64,000 nt of DNA from Neolewinella xylanilytica (GTDB lineage: Bacteria > Bacteroidota > Bacteroidia > Chitinophagales > Saprospiraceae), in contig NZ_PTJC01000006.1 of assembly GCF_002934605.1 (NCBI RefSeq), positions 1,736,001-1,800,000 of the forward strand, written 5' to 3'. The notes beneath the pieces are model-generated. The model was not told where the DNA came from. It did no database searches and saw nothing but the letters and a program-made list of their open reading frames with translations. Of the stretch, positions 25,279 through 33,519 are shown piece after piece. A program made the translations under genes and the position numbers. Every line of letters begins with the position of its first letter. Position 1 is the first letter of the stretch.

Positions 25279-25665
25279 TTAGTCGACCAGGGCGATGCAG
25301 CTGATCTCGACATTGACGTATTTCGGAAGATTGGCAACCTGAACGAGCGCCCGAGCCGGTGCGGTTGCTTCGTCGAAGTACGTAGCGTAGACGGCGTTGA
25401 TGCGGCCGAAGTTCTCCATGTCGCTGACGAAGACCTCGCACTTAAGTACGTTTTCCATGCTGCTCCCACCGGCTTCCACGATGGCTTTGAGGTTGTCCAG
25501 AACGCGCCGGGTCTCCGTTTCGATATCGCTGGTGAGCAGGTCGCCAGACTGGGGGTCTAGGGCGATCTGGCCGCTGACGTAAAGCACGCCGTTCGCCAGG
25601 GTCGCCTGATTGTAGGCTCCTACGGGTGCCGGGGCGAGCCCGGTGGTGATGATTTGTTTGGGCAT
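25279..25665 (-). CDS. ridA: RidA family enamine/imine deaminase
   Basis: A 128-residue YjgF/YER057c/UK114 protein. RidA hydrolyses reactive 2-aminoacrylate and related enamines made by PLP enzymes, releasing ammonia. APAPVGAYNQATLANGVLYVSGQ opens the domain (cited here as APAPVGAYNQ and LYVSGQI), and the key arginine is R105 in APARALVQVANLP, at the position required for the RidA subfamily; the C terminus VNVEISCIAL forms the last strand and holds the usual glutamate. It is the first of two genes with the UbiA-like prenyltransferase, nine bases apart. A strong hairpin terminator separates it from rpmF upstream. Confidence 0.95.
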   Translation of the reverse strand: MPKQIITTGLAPAPVGAYNQATLANGVLYVSGQIALDPQSGDLLTSDIETETRRVLDNLKAIVEAGGSSMENVLKCEVFVSDMENFGRINAVYATYFDEATAPARALVQVANLPKYVNVEISCIALVD

Positions 25666-25709
25666 AGTGTGTAATTTGGCCGTAAGATAGCCGCAGTTGA
25701 TAAAACACG

Positions 25710-25740
25710 GCTAGCCCGCCGGCGGTGCCGGCGGGCTAGC
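25710..25740 (-). terminator. Terminator hairpin after rpmF
   Basis: Two 14-base arms, GCTAGCCCGCCGGC and its exact complement, flank the loop GGT. On the minus strand the hairpin is followed by CGTGTTTTATC. It ends the yceD-rpmF unit before ridA. Confidence 0.8.
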
Positions 25741-25767
25741 GATGAGAAAAAGGTAACCTAGTTAGAG

Positions 25768-25998
25768 TTAGTCTTCGTCTTCGGTGTTGTCTTCGGTATC
25801 CTCCACGACGATCTCCGGCGCCTTCACGATGATGTTGCCGTTGTAGTAGAGATTGCCTTCGCTGTCCTTATAGGCACGGTGGGGGCGGTGTAGTTCGCCG
25901 GTGGTCTGGCAGGTGGTGAGGGTAGGGGCAGTCGCTTTGTAATGCGTCCGGCGCTTCCGCTTACGTTGCTTCGAGATCCGGGACTTAGGATGTGCCAT
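25768..25998 (-). CDS. rpmF: 50S ribosomal protein L32
   Basis: A 76-residue ribosomal protein of the large subunit. MAHPKSRISKQRKRKRRTHY is the basic N-terminal signature of Bacteroidota L32, and CQTTGELHRPHRAY is the position where zinc-type L32 has its cysteine pairs. Only one cysteine remains, so zinc binding is not expected, as in related species. Unusual is the acidic tail of about 15 residues, EIVVEDTEDNTEDED, which goes beyond the usual length. It follows yceD after 21 bases, the standard yceD-rpmF arrangement, often continued by fatty-acid genes in other bacteria but here ended by a terminator. Confidence 0.96.
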   Translation of the reverse strand: MAHPKSRISKQRKRKRRTHYKATAPTLTTCQTTGELHRPHRAYKDSEGNLYYNGNIIVKAPEIVVEDTEDNTEDED

Positions 25999-26019
25999 AA
26001 CGTATATCTATTTTAAAGC

Positions 26020-26580
26020 TTAATTCTTGTTCAGGTCTTTGAGTACGTCCCAGGGGCTTGACGTTTCGTCGTCTTCCTGGGTTTTCAGGGGAGCTTCCTC
26101 GGCGTTATCGTAGGAAGCTTCGATGCGGTTCAAAAGGTCTTCGTCGCAGGGGTAGGGCGGTTCGCCGGACCGACAATCGTAGGTACGGATCATCGGGATC
26201 GACAAAACCACCGCCTCGTAAACGAAGGGGGCCAGGTTGAAATCGTTCGTATCCGGGTGAAGGTATACGATCTCGCCCTCGTCCTGCTGTTCGTTGGCTT
26301 CCGCCGTGAACTTGACAATCAGCTGGCTGCGATCGCTCACCGGCAAATCGATATCCGCCAAACAACGATCGCAGTGAGTGGCCACGGTGCCGGCGAAGTT
26401 GAGGTCGACGACCATCTCCCGACTCTGCTTGTCAACGATCAGGTGCAGATCGATATCCGCAACCTGAATAGGCGACTCGGGAAAGTTGGTCAGAAAGTCG
26501 CGATCCACCCGGAGATCAAACTCGTAAAAGCCTTTTCCAAGCCCCTTCAGAGGCAGTATAAAAGCGGATGGAGTAGACAT
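26020..26580 (-). CDS. YceD family (DUF177) protein
   Basis: A 186-residue protein of the YceD/DUF177 family, linked in other bacteria to 23S rRNA accumulation and nearly always found before rpmF. The conserved core is DLNFAGTVATHCDRCLADID with the CxxC pair, and DLAPFVYEAVVLSIPM-like NFNLAPFVYEAVVLSIPM (positions about 115-130). The acidic C terminus SSPWDVLKDLNKN fits the family. The start MSTPSAFILPLKGLGKGFYE is chosen over a longer open frame. A TACCTTTG box lies at 26644-26651, 63 bases upstream, so this mRNA has a normal leader. It forms an operon with rpmF. Confidence 0.92.
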   Translation of the reverse strand: MSTPSAFILPLKGLGKGFYEFDLRVDRDFLTNFPESPIQVADIDLHLIVDKQSREMVVDLNFAGTVATHCDRCLADIDLPVSDRSQLIVKFTAEANEQQDEGEIVYLHPDTNDFNLAPFVYEAVVLSIPMIRTYDCRSGEPPYPCDEDLLNRIEASYDNAEEAPLKTQEDDETSSPWDVLKDLNKN

Positions 26581-26643
26581 AGCGTAATCGTTTTGAACCG
26601 GAATGGCACCCATTGGCACCTTAGGGACGTTTCAAAGTGGGCG

Positions 26644-26651
26644 CAAAGGTA
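26644..26651 (-). promoter_or_regulatory. TAnnTTTG -7 box of yceD-rpmF
   Basis: Minus strand TACCTTTG, 63 bases before the yceD start. It gives a leader long enough for regulation, unlike the leaderless cases elsewhere. Confidence 0.45.
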
Positions 26652-26675
26652 AGATAAACCACCCGATAAACCAAG

Positions 26676-27995
26676 TTATTCCTGGGAATAGAAGGTGAGA
26701 TAGCTGATTCTGGGTTCCCCGCTTTCTTCTTCCGGGTACTTTGCCGTCACCCGCAGCAAATTGGGGCCTTCCACCAGGGGGGCTTGGGCGATGTAAGCCA
26801 GTACCCCGAACTGTTTGCCCGCCTCGTTGTGGCGATACTGCCGGCGCAGATCGAATCGCTCGATGGGCCGGCCATTCAACTGCAGGCTTAGGTACTCGCG
26901 GGCGCAGGCCAGGGTTCGGGCGCGTTCCCGGGGATTACGTTGTTCCGGTGGGAGATCCTTGTCCACCTCGGCCACACTGCAATTGGCGTACATAAAGGCC
27001 GTCTCCCGGTCGGGCAGCGGAATCCAGACCGCGAGTACGGAATCGCTGACCGAGACGGATTCGTCCAGTTCCGGGCGGTAGTAGATGCCCGTATAATCGC
27101 CTTCTTCCGGATAGGCGTCCATCACCCGTGTCGAGTCATTGGCCATCCGGTGATATACCCTGTCGAGGAAGAAGGGGACGTTATCATCCGTCAACATGGT
27201 GGCCATACCTACTACGATGATCAGCACCATCCCCCCGGCGAAGTACAGGACGAAGGCTTTACTGTCTGCATAGTAAGAGGTTACCAGATTCGTGGAAGTA
27301 GTAATGTAACGCCGGGCCACGGGGTAGGTAAAGCGGGAGATCAACATGGCGACCGGCCACTGGTACCGACGCACGAAGGGGGTATCCCGAAATCGCCTGG
27401 TATGGCTGAGCATTACCAGGACGCTGATTAACAGCAAGGGGGAGAGTACGCAGGCGATCAAAAGTAGGATCTGCCGGGGGTCCAGCCCCATGCCCATCAG
27501 CCAGGAATGGACGAATACCAGTCCGAGCCCTACCAATCCGAAGTTCACGAACACCCCGGCGATCCCGAAGGCCACGCCGAAAATGCCACTGCCCAGTCGG
27601 TCCAGTCGCTGAATGAAGCCGTCGATGTCGCCGTAGGCTTCCCGCATATGCTCCTGGTAGTGGGCGCTGAATTTATCGTTGGTCTTGAACCCGCCCGGGT
27701 ACACGGAATTCAGGCCGATCAGTCCGATCCAGAGCGCCCGCACAATGAAGTGAAAGATGAAGGTGAAGATCAGGCCGGTGGCGAGCAGCCGCCAGTAGAC
27801 CACGGTGACGTAAGCGATGAAAAGCGTATCGCGGTCAAAATTCAGCAGGCAGTAATTCTCGAATTGCATCAGCAGGCCCGGAAGCTGCAGGCTCCCGAGG
27901 ATCGCCGCACCGGAAATGATGAGTTCCGGCTGCCAACTCTCCTGCTCCATCTTGCGGAGCCACTTGGGTTTGCGCTGTTCCGGCTGCTGCGTCAT
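26676..27995 (-). CDS. Multi-pass membrane protein, function unknown
   Basis: I do not recognise this 439-residue family. It has several clear membrane segments (LLATGLIFTFIFHFIVRALW, a glycine-rich SGIFGVAFGIAGVFVNFGLV, ILLLIACVLSPLLLISVLVM, FVLYFAGGMVLIIVVGM) and then a C-terminal soluble domain of about 160 residues, likely outside the cytoplasm, with NDSTRVMDAYPEEGDYTGIY and a beta-rich end. No catalytic motif is visible. A TAACTTCG box at 28001-28008 is 5 nt before the ATG, predicting a leaderless transcript. Its neighbours, yceD on one side and a gliding-CTD protein on the other, do not point to a function. Confidence 0.85.
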   Translation of the reverse strand: MTQQPEQRKPKWLRKMEQESWQPELIISGAAILGSLQLPGLLMQFENYCLLNFDRDTLFIAYVTVVYWRLLATGLIFTFIFHFIVRALWIGLIGLNSVYPGGFKTNDKFSAHYQEHMREAYGDIDGFIQRLDRLGSGIFGVAFGIAGVFVNFGLVGLGLVFVHSWLMGMGLDPRQILLLIACVLSPLLLISVLVMLSHTRRFRDTPFVRRYQWPVAMLISRFTYPVARRYITTSTNLVTSYYADSKAFVLYFAGGMVLIIVVGMATMLTDDNVPFFLDRVYHRMANDSTRVMDAYPEEGDYTGIYYRPELDESVSVSDSVLAVWIPLPDRETAFMYANCSVAEVDKDLPPEQRNPRERARTLACAREYLSLQLNGRPIERFDLRRQYRHNEAGKQFGVLAYIAQAPLVEGPNLLRVTAKYPEEESGEPRISYLTFYSQE

Positions 27996-28000
27996 GCTCC

Positions 28001-28008
28001 CGAAGTTA
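28001..28008 (-). promoter_or_regulatory. TAnnTTCG -7-like box, 5 nt before the membrane protein gene
   Basis: Minus strand TAACTTCG; a single change from the TAnnTTTG consensus. The expected transcription start coincides with the start codon. Confidence 0.35.
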
Positions 28009-30351
28009 CCGCACCAGCGTCACTTCTCCGTCCTCCTGTAGCTCTACGCCGTCCTGGCGAAATTTGGCGAGGTACAGGTAAACGTCCGCGGGCTGGGGCG
28101 TTCCGTCCTTCGTCCCGTCCCAGCCTTCCTGCGGGTCGTCGCTGGTGAAGACCTTCTGGCCCCAGCGGTCGTACACGATCATGGTGTAGTCGGTGATGGT
28201 GCCGTTGTAGAAGAGCCGAAAGCGGTCGTTCCGGCCGTCGCTATCGGGCGAAAAGAAGTCCGGAACCTCTACCCGCGATTGTTCAACGTTGAGGAACACC
28301 GTGGCTTCGAATACGCAGCCACCCTGCTCGCTGGTTAGCGTCACCGTATAGCTAAGGGGCTCCGGCGCTCCGTCCGCACGGGGAATATCGACCGTGATGG
28401 TCTGGCCATTGGCGGATGACGGATCGTAGTTGCCGCTCCAGGAGTAGGAGAAGTTCAGGTCACCCGGGACGGAAGCTTCCAGCGTTACGCTGCCGCCGGC
28501 GAAAACGCTGCCCCCGTTCGGGACCACCGTTCCGTCGGGCAGGGTGATCAGCACCTGGGGGTCGAGGTCCGCGCCGAGTATCTCTACCGTCACCGTATCG
28601 GTAGCGGTGGTACAGCCGAGCGCGTCAGTGAAGGTAACGGTGTAGACGCCGGGGGCGGGGTCGTCGACCGAAATACGCTGGCCGCTCTGGTTCACGCCGC
28701 TGGGCAACGTCCAGACGTAGGTTCCCGTGATTTCGGATGGTGTTACCGCGGCGGTGAGGGTAAGGGGCTGGCCCGCGCAGACCGTGGTCGGAGCCGTAGC
28801 CTCGACCGTATAGTCGGTAGCCAGGACCAATTGGATGGTCTGTTCGCTCACGCCGCATTCACTGGTCGTTTCGATGGTGTACGTGGTCGTTTCCGTGGGG
28901 GTGACGAATGTAGCCGGGTCGCTGACGTCAATACCGCCGCCGGTAATGCGGTAGGTGTAGGTCGGTACCACGCCACCGACAATCAGCTGCCGGGTGTCGC
29001 CCGGACAGAGCAGGGTCGCTTCCGTAAGCTGGGGTTCGAGGTTGGGCACTACTTCGATGGTGTAGGTCAGTTCCGAACTACAATCGGAGGCATCCGTCTC
29101 GGTCTGAATGGTATACTGGGTGGTCTCCTGCACCGTGGCTATCGGGTTGAGGCAGTCGGTACAACTTAGCGTACCGAGGGGATCTTCCCAGCTGAGCGTA
29201 CCCTCGCCGCTCTGGAAGGTGGCCGTTATTTGTAGCTCTTGGCCCGGGCAGACTACCGGGTTGGCGGGCTCGAAGGTGACTACGGGAGGTTCCACTACGT
29301 TGACCGTGATGCTGGTGGTATCAACGCATGCGCCATTCGTGGTCGTCCGGACCAGTTCCGCCGTGTCCTGACCGATGAAAACCGCATTGTACAGATCGTC
29401 CGGACTCTGCAGCCCGGGGGCCGGGCTCCACTCGTGGGTGATCAGCGGAAAGTCGCCCACGTCATAGACGGGCGATAGTACGTAAAAGGTATCTCCCTGA
29501 CAGTACGGATCCTTTTCCGGTTCGAGCATCATGCTCAGGTCCTGGGGAAGGCTATCGAGACGGACGGCGACGGAATCGATGCGGGGGCATCCGTTGATCG
29601 TCGCTTCGGCGTAGTAGGTGATGTCGGCGGTCGGCAATACCCTGATGGAACTTCCCCTCGTCGAAGCTCCGGTGAACCGGGCCGGTCGCCAGGTAACCGA
29701 GGTGGCGGAGGTAGCCACGGAAAGGGTAATGGAATCCGTCCCCAGGCAGGCGAGTACCGTATCCTGCTGTACGTCAAAACGAGCCGGCGTGACGTTGATA
29801 TTCACTACCTGTTCTACTTCACACTCCCCGTTCTCCGAACGGGCCAGGAGGGTGAAAATAGTGTCCTTGAACAGGGTAAAGGTGAAGTTCGGATCATCGG
29901 TCACCGCGAGGAGGGAATCACCCCCGCGCAGGGTGTAGATCGTGTTGCCGACATCGGTAACGGGGGTTTGCAGCAGGTCGATCGGGGTACCTTCGCACAC
30001 CGTGGTATTCTCGATCAGCTCCGGCACCACGAGGCGGTCGACGTCGAAGTAGACGCTGTCTACTACCGAGCAGCCATTGGATCCCGTTGCCCGTACCCGG
30101 ATAAAGCCACTACTGGTGGGGCGGACCCGTGGACTTGGATCAGTAGCGGGATCGACCAGCGCCGAGGCGGGTGACCAGCTATAGGTCGGATTATCGATGT
30201 CGGTGGTGACCGAAAGCTCCACGGTCTGACCGGAGCAGATAGCCACCTCGTCGCCGTTAGTGATCGTAAGCGTCCCACAGGGTGATTGGGCGCCGATCCC
30301 GGAAACCGAAAAAATAAGAGCCAGGAAAGCAAGCAATTGTTTTTGGATCAT
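28006..30351 (-). CDS. Secreted multidomain protein with gliding motility-associated C-terminal domain
   Basis: A 781-residue exported protein. After the signal peptide (MIQKQLLAFLALIFSVSGIG...AQ) come many Ig/PKD-like beta repeats of about 80-90 residues, each with patterns like CPGQELQITATFQSGEGTLSW or CAGQPLTLTAAV and a YTVTFTD-type end. The last 90 residues (EVPDFFSPDSDGRNDRFRLF, IYDRWGQKVF-like VYDRWGQKVFTSDD, GWDGTKDG) are the gliding motility-associated (CHU_C, type B) domain that directs type IX secretion. The repeats suggest an adhesin or surface structural protein. Similar C-terminal domain is found in the SprB-like protein at 46.3 kb. It stands alone. Confidence 0.93.
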   Translation of the reverse strand: MIQKQLLAFLALIFSVSGIGAQSPCGTLTITNGDEVAICSGQTVELSVTTDIDNPTYSWSPASALVDPATDPSPRVRPTSSGFIRVRATGSNGCSVVDSVYFDVDRLVVPELIENTTVCEGTPIDLLQTPVTDVGNTIYTLRGGDSLLAVTDDPNFTFTLFKDTIFTLLARSENGECEVEQVVNINVTPARFDVQQDTVLACLGTDSITLSVATSATSVTWRPARFTGASTRGSSIRVLPTADITYYAEATINGCPRIDSVAVRLDSLPQDLSMMLEPEKDPYCQGDTFYVLSPVYDVGDFPLITHEWSPAPGLQSPDDLYNAVFIGQDTAELVRTTTNGACVDTTSITVNVVEPPVVTFEPANPVVCPGQELQITATFQSGEGTLSWEDPLGTLSCTDCLNPIATVQETTQYTIQTETDASDCSSELTYTIEVVPNLEPQLTEATLLCPGDTRQLIVGGVVPTYTYRITGGGIDVSDPATFVTPTETTTYTIETTSECGVSEQTIQLVLATDYTVEATAPTTVCAGQPLTLTAAVTPSEITGTYVWTLPSGVNQSGQRISVDDPAPGVYTVTFTDALGCTTATDTVTVEILGADLDPQVLITLPDGTVVPNGGSVFAGGSVTLEASVPGDLNFSYSWSGNYDPSSANGQTITVDIPRADGAPEPLSYTVTLTSEQGGCVFEATVFLNVEQSRVEVPDFFSPDSDGRNDRFRLFYNGTITDYTMIVYDRWGQKVFTSDDPQEGWDGTKDGTPQPADVYLYLAKFRQDGVELQEDGEVTLVR

Positions 30352-30408
30352 AAGTCGGCGCCAGCTGATGGTTGGGCGGGCAAAGTACGAATTTTACCAA
30401 TGGCTCCC

Positions 30409-30426
30409 GCACCCGCGCGCGCCGCC
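30409..30426 (-). repeat. Dispersed GC-rich intergenic motif, copy g
   Basis: Minus strand reads GGCGGCGCGCGCGGGTGC, the consensus with a one-base deletion. It is followed by GGGAGCCATTGGTAAAATT, which shares GGTAAAATT with the flank of copy a and GGAGCCAT with copy d. Confidence 0.6.
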
Positions 30427-30441
30427 TTCGTCATTCCCCCG

Positions 30442-30837
30442 CTATTCTCCCAGCCAGGTTCTCACTTCTTGCACGGTGACGTTTCCGTAGTCGTTGCCCC
30501 ACGCTTGGTTGATGTAGTTCATGATGTTGACGATCTGGAAATCGGACAACTCCTTGTTCGCGGGCATTTCGGCGTTGTAGAGCACGCCGTTCACTTCCAT
30601 CGGCCCCTGCATGCCGTGGCGGATACCCCGGACTACGTCGGCCGGGCGGTCCCGTAAATAATCGGCGCCGGCCAGTGGCGGCATCAGTTGCCGTAGCCCC
30701 TGACCTTCCTCGAAATGACAGTTCGCGCAGTGTTCCAGGTACAGGCTTTTTCCCTGCAGATGCTCGGTCTTGCCACAGGCCAGGGGAAGGGCGAGCATTC
30801 CCGCCAGAATAAGAAAGACGACTACGTAGCGTGGCAT
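30442..30837 (-). CDS. Lipoprotein c-type cytochrome, class I
   Basis: A 131-residue monohaem cytochrome c. The N-terminal MPRYVVVFLILAGMLALPLAC looks like a lipoprotein signal ending at C21. The haem motif is CANCH in HCANCHFEEGQGL and the likely axial methionine is in NAEMPANKELSDFQI; both positions fit class I cytochromes of about 100 mature residues. It would be an electron carrier tethered at the periplasmic face of a membrane. Maturation could use the CcmE/CcmF pair at 57.6-60.9 kb. The gene is downstream of dnaA in the same direction with 28 bases between, probably co-transcribed, though functionally unrelated. Confidence 0.93.
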   Translation of the reverse strand: MPRYVVVFLILAGMLALPLACGKTEHLQGKSLYLEHCANCHFEEGQGLRQLMPPLAGADYLRDRPADVVRGIRHGMQGPMEVNGVLYNAEMPANKELSDFQIVNIMNYINQAWGNDYGNVTVQEVRTWLGE

Positions 30838-30865
30838 CCGGTGTTTACCTCTACCAACCGCTGGA

Positions 30866-32272
30866 CTACAGCATGGTTGTGGAACCTTCTCCGTGGCCGG
30901 CGCGTATCCGCCGCTCGAGGTCTTCGAGGTCTTTGCGGATGTCGTCGTTCGTTTCCATCAGGTCTTTGACCGTCTTGATGGAATAGATGACCGTAGCGTG
31001 GTCGCGGCCTCCGAACAGCCGTCCGATCCCCTTGAGGCTTTGGTCGGTGAATTGCTTGACCAGAAACATGCTGATCTGCCGGGCCAGCACCACGTGCCGC
31101 CGACGGGTGGCACTGGCCAGTTTTTCCACGTCGAGGTTGTAGTATTCGGCCACGGTGCGCTGGATCACCTCCGGGGTGATCTCCTTATTGATCTCGGTGA
31201 CGAAGTTTTTCAGCACCTGGCGGGCCAGCTCGAGATCGATCTCCTTATTGTTATTGACGCCGCGGTGGAGCACCAGGTTGTTCAGCACCCCTTCCAGCTG
31301 GCGGATGTTGTTCTGGATGTGGTAGCAGATAAATTCCATCACCTGGGGTGACATATCCACCTGGTTGGCGCTTGCCTTCGACGCCAGGATCGCCATACGC
31401 GTTTCCAGGGCGGGGGCACTGAGGTCCGCCGTCAGACCCCACTGGAACCGGCTGCGCAGCCGCTCCTCGATGTCGAGTTCGATGATCGGCCGGTCGCAGG
31501 TCATCACGATCGCCTTCTGATTCTGACGCAATACGTTGAAGAGGTTGAAGAAAACGTCCTGGGTTTTCTTGCGGTTGATCAGTTGCTGGATGTCATCCAC
31601 CAGCAGGACGTCGACGTTCTGGTACCAGTTCACCAGGTCGTTGGTGCTGTTGTTGCCGATGCTGCTCACCAATTGGCTGGTGAAGGTGTCGGTGGTGACG
31701 TAGAGGACCGACTTGTTGGGATACTTTTCCGTGATGCGGTTGCCTACGGCCTTCAGCAAGTGCGTTTTACCGAGGCCCACCGGTCCGTGGATAACCAGGG
31801 GGTTAAAGGCCGTATTGCTGGGGTTGTCGGCAACGGCCTTGGCGGCGTTCCGGGCCAGGCTGTTGCAGTCGCCCTCGATGAAGTTGTCGAAGGTGTACTT
31901 ACCGTCCAGGTTGCTCTCGATGCGCGGCCGGGTCATACCCGGAATGACGAACGGATTGCTCGGGGGGGGGCTTTGGTGGCCCCGAGGCGTTTTACTGGTT
32001 GACGGTGCTTGGCCGTTTTCCTGGCGGGCGGTCTTAATCCGGTATTGCAGGCGGCCGGCGGTTCCCAGGGCATGTTGCAGGCTCAGCTTCAGCACGTCGA
32101 TGTAGTGCTCCTCCAGAAATTCGTAAAAAAGGCGATGAGGTACCTGAATGGTCAGTTCGTTACTGTTGAGAGCAACCGGTCGGATTGGGACGAACCACGT
32201 CTGGTAGCTCTGCGGGTCAACGCTATGACGAATGGTTTGCAGACAATTATCCCAAACGGCGGTGTGGTCCAT
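30866..32272 (-). CDS. dnaA: Chromosomal replication initiator protein DnaA
   Basis: A 468-residue initiator. Domain I starts VWDNCLQTIRHSVDPQSYQTWF; a low-complexity domain II (about residues 80-120) follows; AAA+ domain III holds Walker A GPVGLGKT (163-170), Walker B LLVDDIQQL and the sensor region RSRFQWGLTADLSAP; domain IV ends in KGIGRLFGGRDHATVIYSIK, the DnaA-box-binding signature. The start MDHTAVWDN matches other Bacteroidota better than an ATG six codons upstream. It binds DnaA boxes and opens oriC. No dnaN or recF adjoins, and no cluster of TTATCCACA sequences is visible in the upstream gap, so the origin is probably elsewhere. Confidence 0.97.
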   Translation of the reverse strand: MDHTAVWDNCLQTIRHSVDPQSYQTWFVPIRPVALNSNELTIQVPHRLFYEFLEEHYIDVLKLSLQHALGTAGRLQYRIKTARQENGQAPSTSKTPRGHQSPPPSNPFVIPGMTRPRIESNLDGKYTFDNFIEGDCNSLARNAAKAVADNPSNTAFNPLVIHGPVGLGKTHLLKAVGNRITEKYPNKSVLYVTTDTFTSQLVSSIGNNSTNDLVNWYQNVDVLLVDDIQQLINRKKTQDVFFNLFNVLRQNQKAIVMTCDRPIIELDIEERLRSRFQWGLTADLSAPALETRMAILASKASANQVDMSPQVMEFICYHIQNNIRQLEGVLNNLVLHRGVNNNKEIDLELARQVLKNFVTEINKEITPEVIQRTVAEYYNLDVEKLASATRRRHVVLARQISMFLVKQFTDQSLKGIGRLFGGRDHATVIYSIKTVKDLMETNDDIRKDLEDLERRIRAGHGEGSTTML

Positions 32273-32610
32273 GTGTGTTCCCAGTTGCACAGTAAAAGTT
32301 CTTCCCGACTGCGGAGCCTACCGCCCGGGTGGTTAATAAAAAGCTAATTGGAATATCAGTAAGCGCTAATACGAAAGGCTGCCGAGAATAGCCCCATAGC
32401 AATAAAGCCTGAGGGGTTCAGTACGAGAAAATCTAGCCTCTTTTCCGGTAGTTTAGCCTGCACCGGGATCGCCGGGCGGATAGCAAATATGAGGCTTAAC
32501 CCGGCAGTTGGACAAAAGATTGGGACACTTTTCTCACAAAATCTTCTTTGGCATGCGCTTTTCGGAAAAGCGGCAATTTTGGCATAAGCAGTAAGCGACT
32601 ATCGCGCCTT
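32273..32610. other. Gap between dnaA and the metallophosphoesterase gene, nothing recognised
   Basis: This stretch of about 340 bases is less GC-rich than its surroundings. I see no DnaA boxes, no RNA gene and no coding sequence. A small hairpin, CGCTTTT-CGG-AAAAGCG at 32556-32572, followed by a short T run on the plus strand and CATGCC on the minus strand, may end the metallophosphoesterase transcript. The dnaA promoter must be here but no TAnnTTTG match was found. Confidence 0.4.
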
Positions 32611-33519
32611 CTATACATGCAAATTGCTGCAAGCCACGCAACGTGTCTCCCCTTTTTTGGGGAACGCCACGTCGAGTCGACCGAGACGAAGTCCCCCGAA
32701 CCCGACCTGGTTGATGATGGTCGGTGCCCCTATCGCGTTGGCTACGGTCACCGGCTGGTCGAGAAAGGTGTGCGTGTGGCCACCGAGAATGATATCGATG
32801 TGCTCGCTGGCGGTCGCCAGCGAAACGTCACTCACTTTTTCGTCACGGTAGCGGAATCCGAGGTGGCTTAGGCAGACCACCAGGTCGCATTTTTCGGCGG
32901 TGCGCAGGTACCGCCCCATCTCGTTGCCGCGGTGGATCGGATCCTGGTAGGTCGTCGCGCCGTAAAGCTGCTCCGGCACCAGCCCGGCCAGTTCGATTCC
33001 GAGACCGAATACCCCGACCCGAATTCCCCCCTTGTCGAATACCCGGTAGGGTTCCGTCCGTCCGGCGAGCGGCGTCCCGGTAAAGTCGTAGTTCGCGCTG
33101 AGCAGAGGAAAATTTGCGTGCTGGAGCTGGGTAGCCAGATTCTCCATGCCCCCGTCGAAGTCGTGGTTGCCGATCGTGGCCGCGTCGTAGCCCATTTCGG
33201 ACATCAGCTTCATTTCCACTTCGCCCAGGAAGTAGTTGAAGTAGGGCGTTCCCTGGAAGATGTCGCCGCTGTCGAGCAACAGTACTTCCTCCTCTACGGA
33301 GCGGATATCGGCGATCAGCGCCGCCCTTCTGGCCGCACCGCCCTGGTTGGCGTTCCGGCCCCCGTCATCCGGGAAGGGATCGATGCGGCTGTGCCAGTCG
33401 TTGGTATGCAAGATGGTGAGCCGCCGCGCCCGTCGAACCGGATGCGCCGCGCTCAGCCGCGGCAGGAGCAACAGCCCGGTGCCCACCGTGGCTTTTCCTA
33501 AAAAGTCTCTGCGGTTCAT
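32611..33519 (-). CDS. 5'-nucleotidase-like metallophosphoesterase, Tat-exported
   Basis: A 302-residue enzyme equal to the N-terminal catalytic domain of UshA-type 5'-nucleotidases. The start MNRRDFLGKATVGTGLLLLP is a twin-arginine signal. Metal-binding blocks are seen in order: ILHTNDWHSRID, LLLDSGDIFQGTP, TIGNHDFDGG, CLSHLGFRY and LGGHTHTF. The substrate-binding C-terminal domain is missing but is encoded by the gene directly upstream, whose stop shares one base with this start (TGATG). The two products probably act together on nucleotides or sugar-phosphates in the periplasm. A separate pair for one enzyme, with different export signals, is noteworthy although found in other Bacteroidota. 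Confidence 0.9.
   Translation of the reverse strand: MNRRDFLGKATVGTGLLLLPRLSAAHPVRRARRLTILHTNDWHSRIDPFPDDGGRNANQGGAARRAALIADIRSVEEEVLLLDSGDIFQGTPYFNYFLGEVEMKLMSEMGYDAATIGNHDFDGGMENLATQLQHANFPLLSANYDFTGTPLAGRTEPYRVFDKGGIRVGVFGLGIELAGLVPEQLYGATTYQDPIHRGNEMGRYLRTAEKCDLVVCLSHLGFRYRDEKVSDVSLATASEHIDIILGGHTHTFLDQPVTVANAIGAPTIINQVGFGGLRLGRLDVAFPKKGETRCVACSNLHV

Noticed and set aside
32273-32610. Origin of replication next to dnaA
   Set aside because: No TTATCCACA-like boxes or clear AT-rich unwinding repeats are visible, and dnaN/recF/gyrB are not adjacent. A TTATCCCAA at about 32247 is inside dnaA and single.
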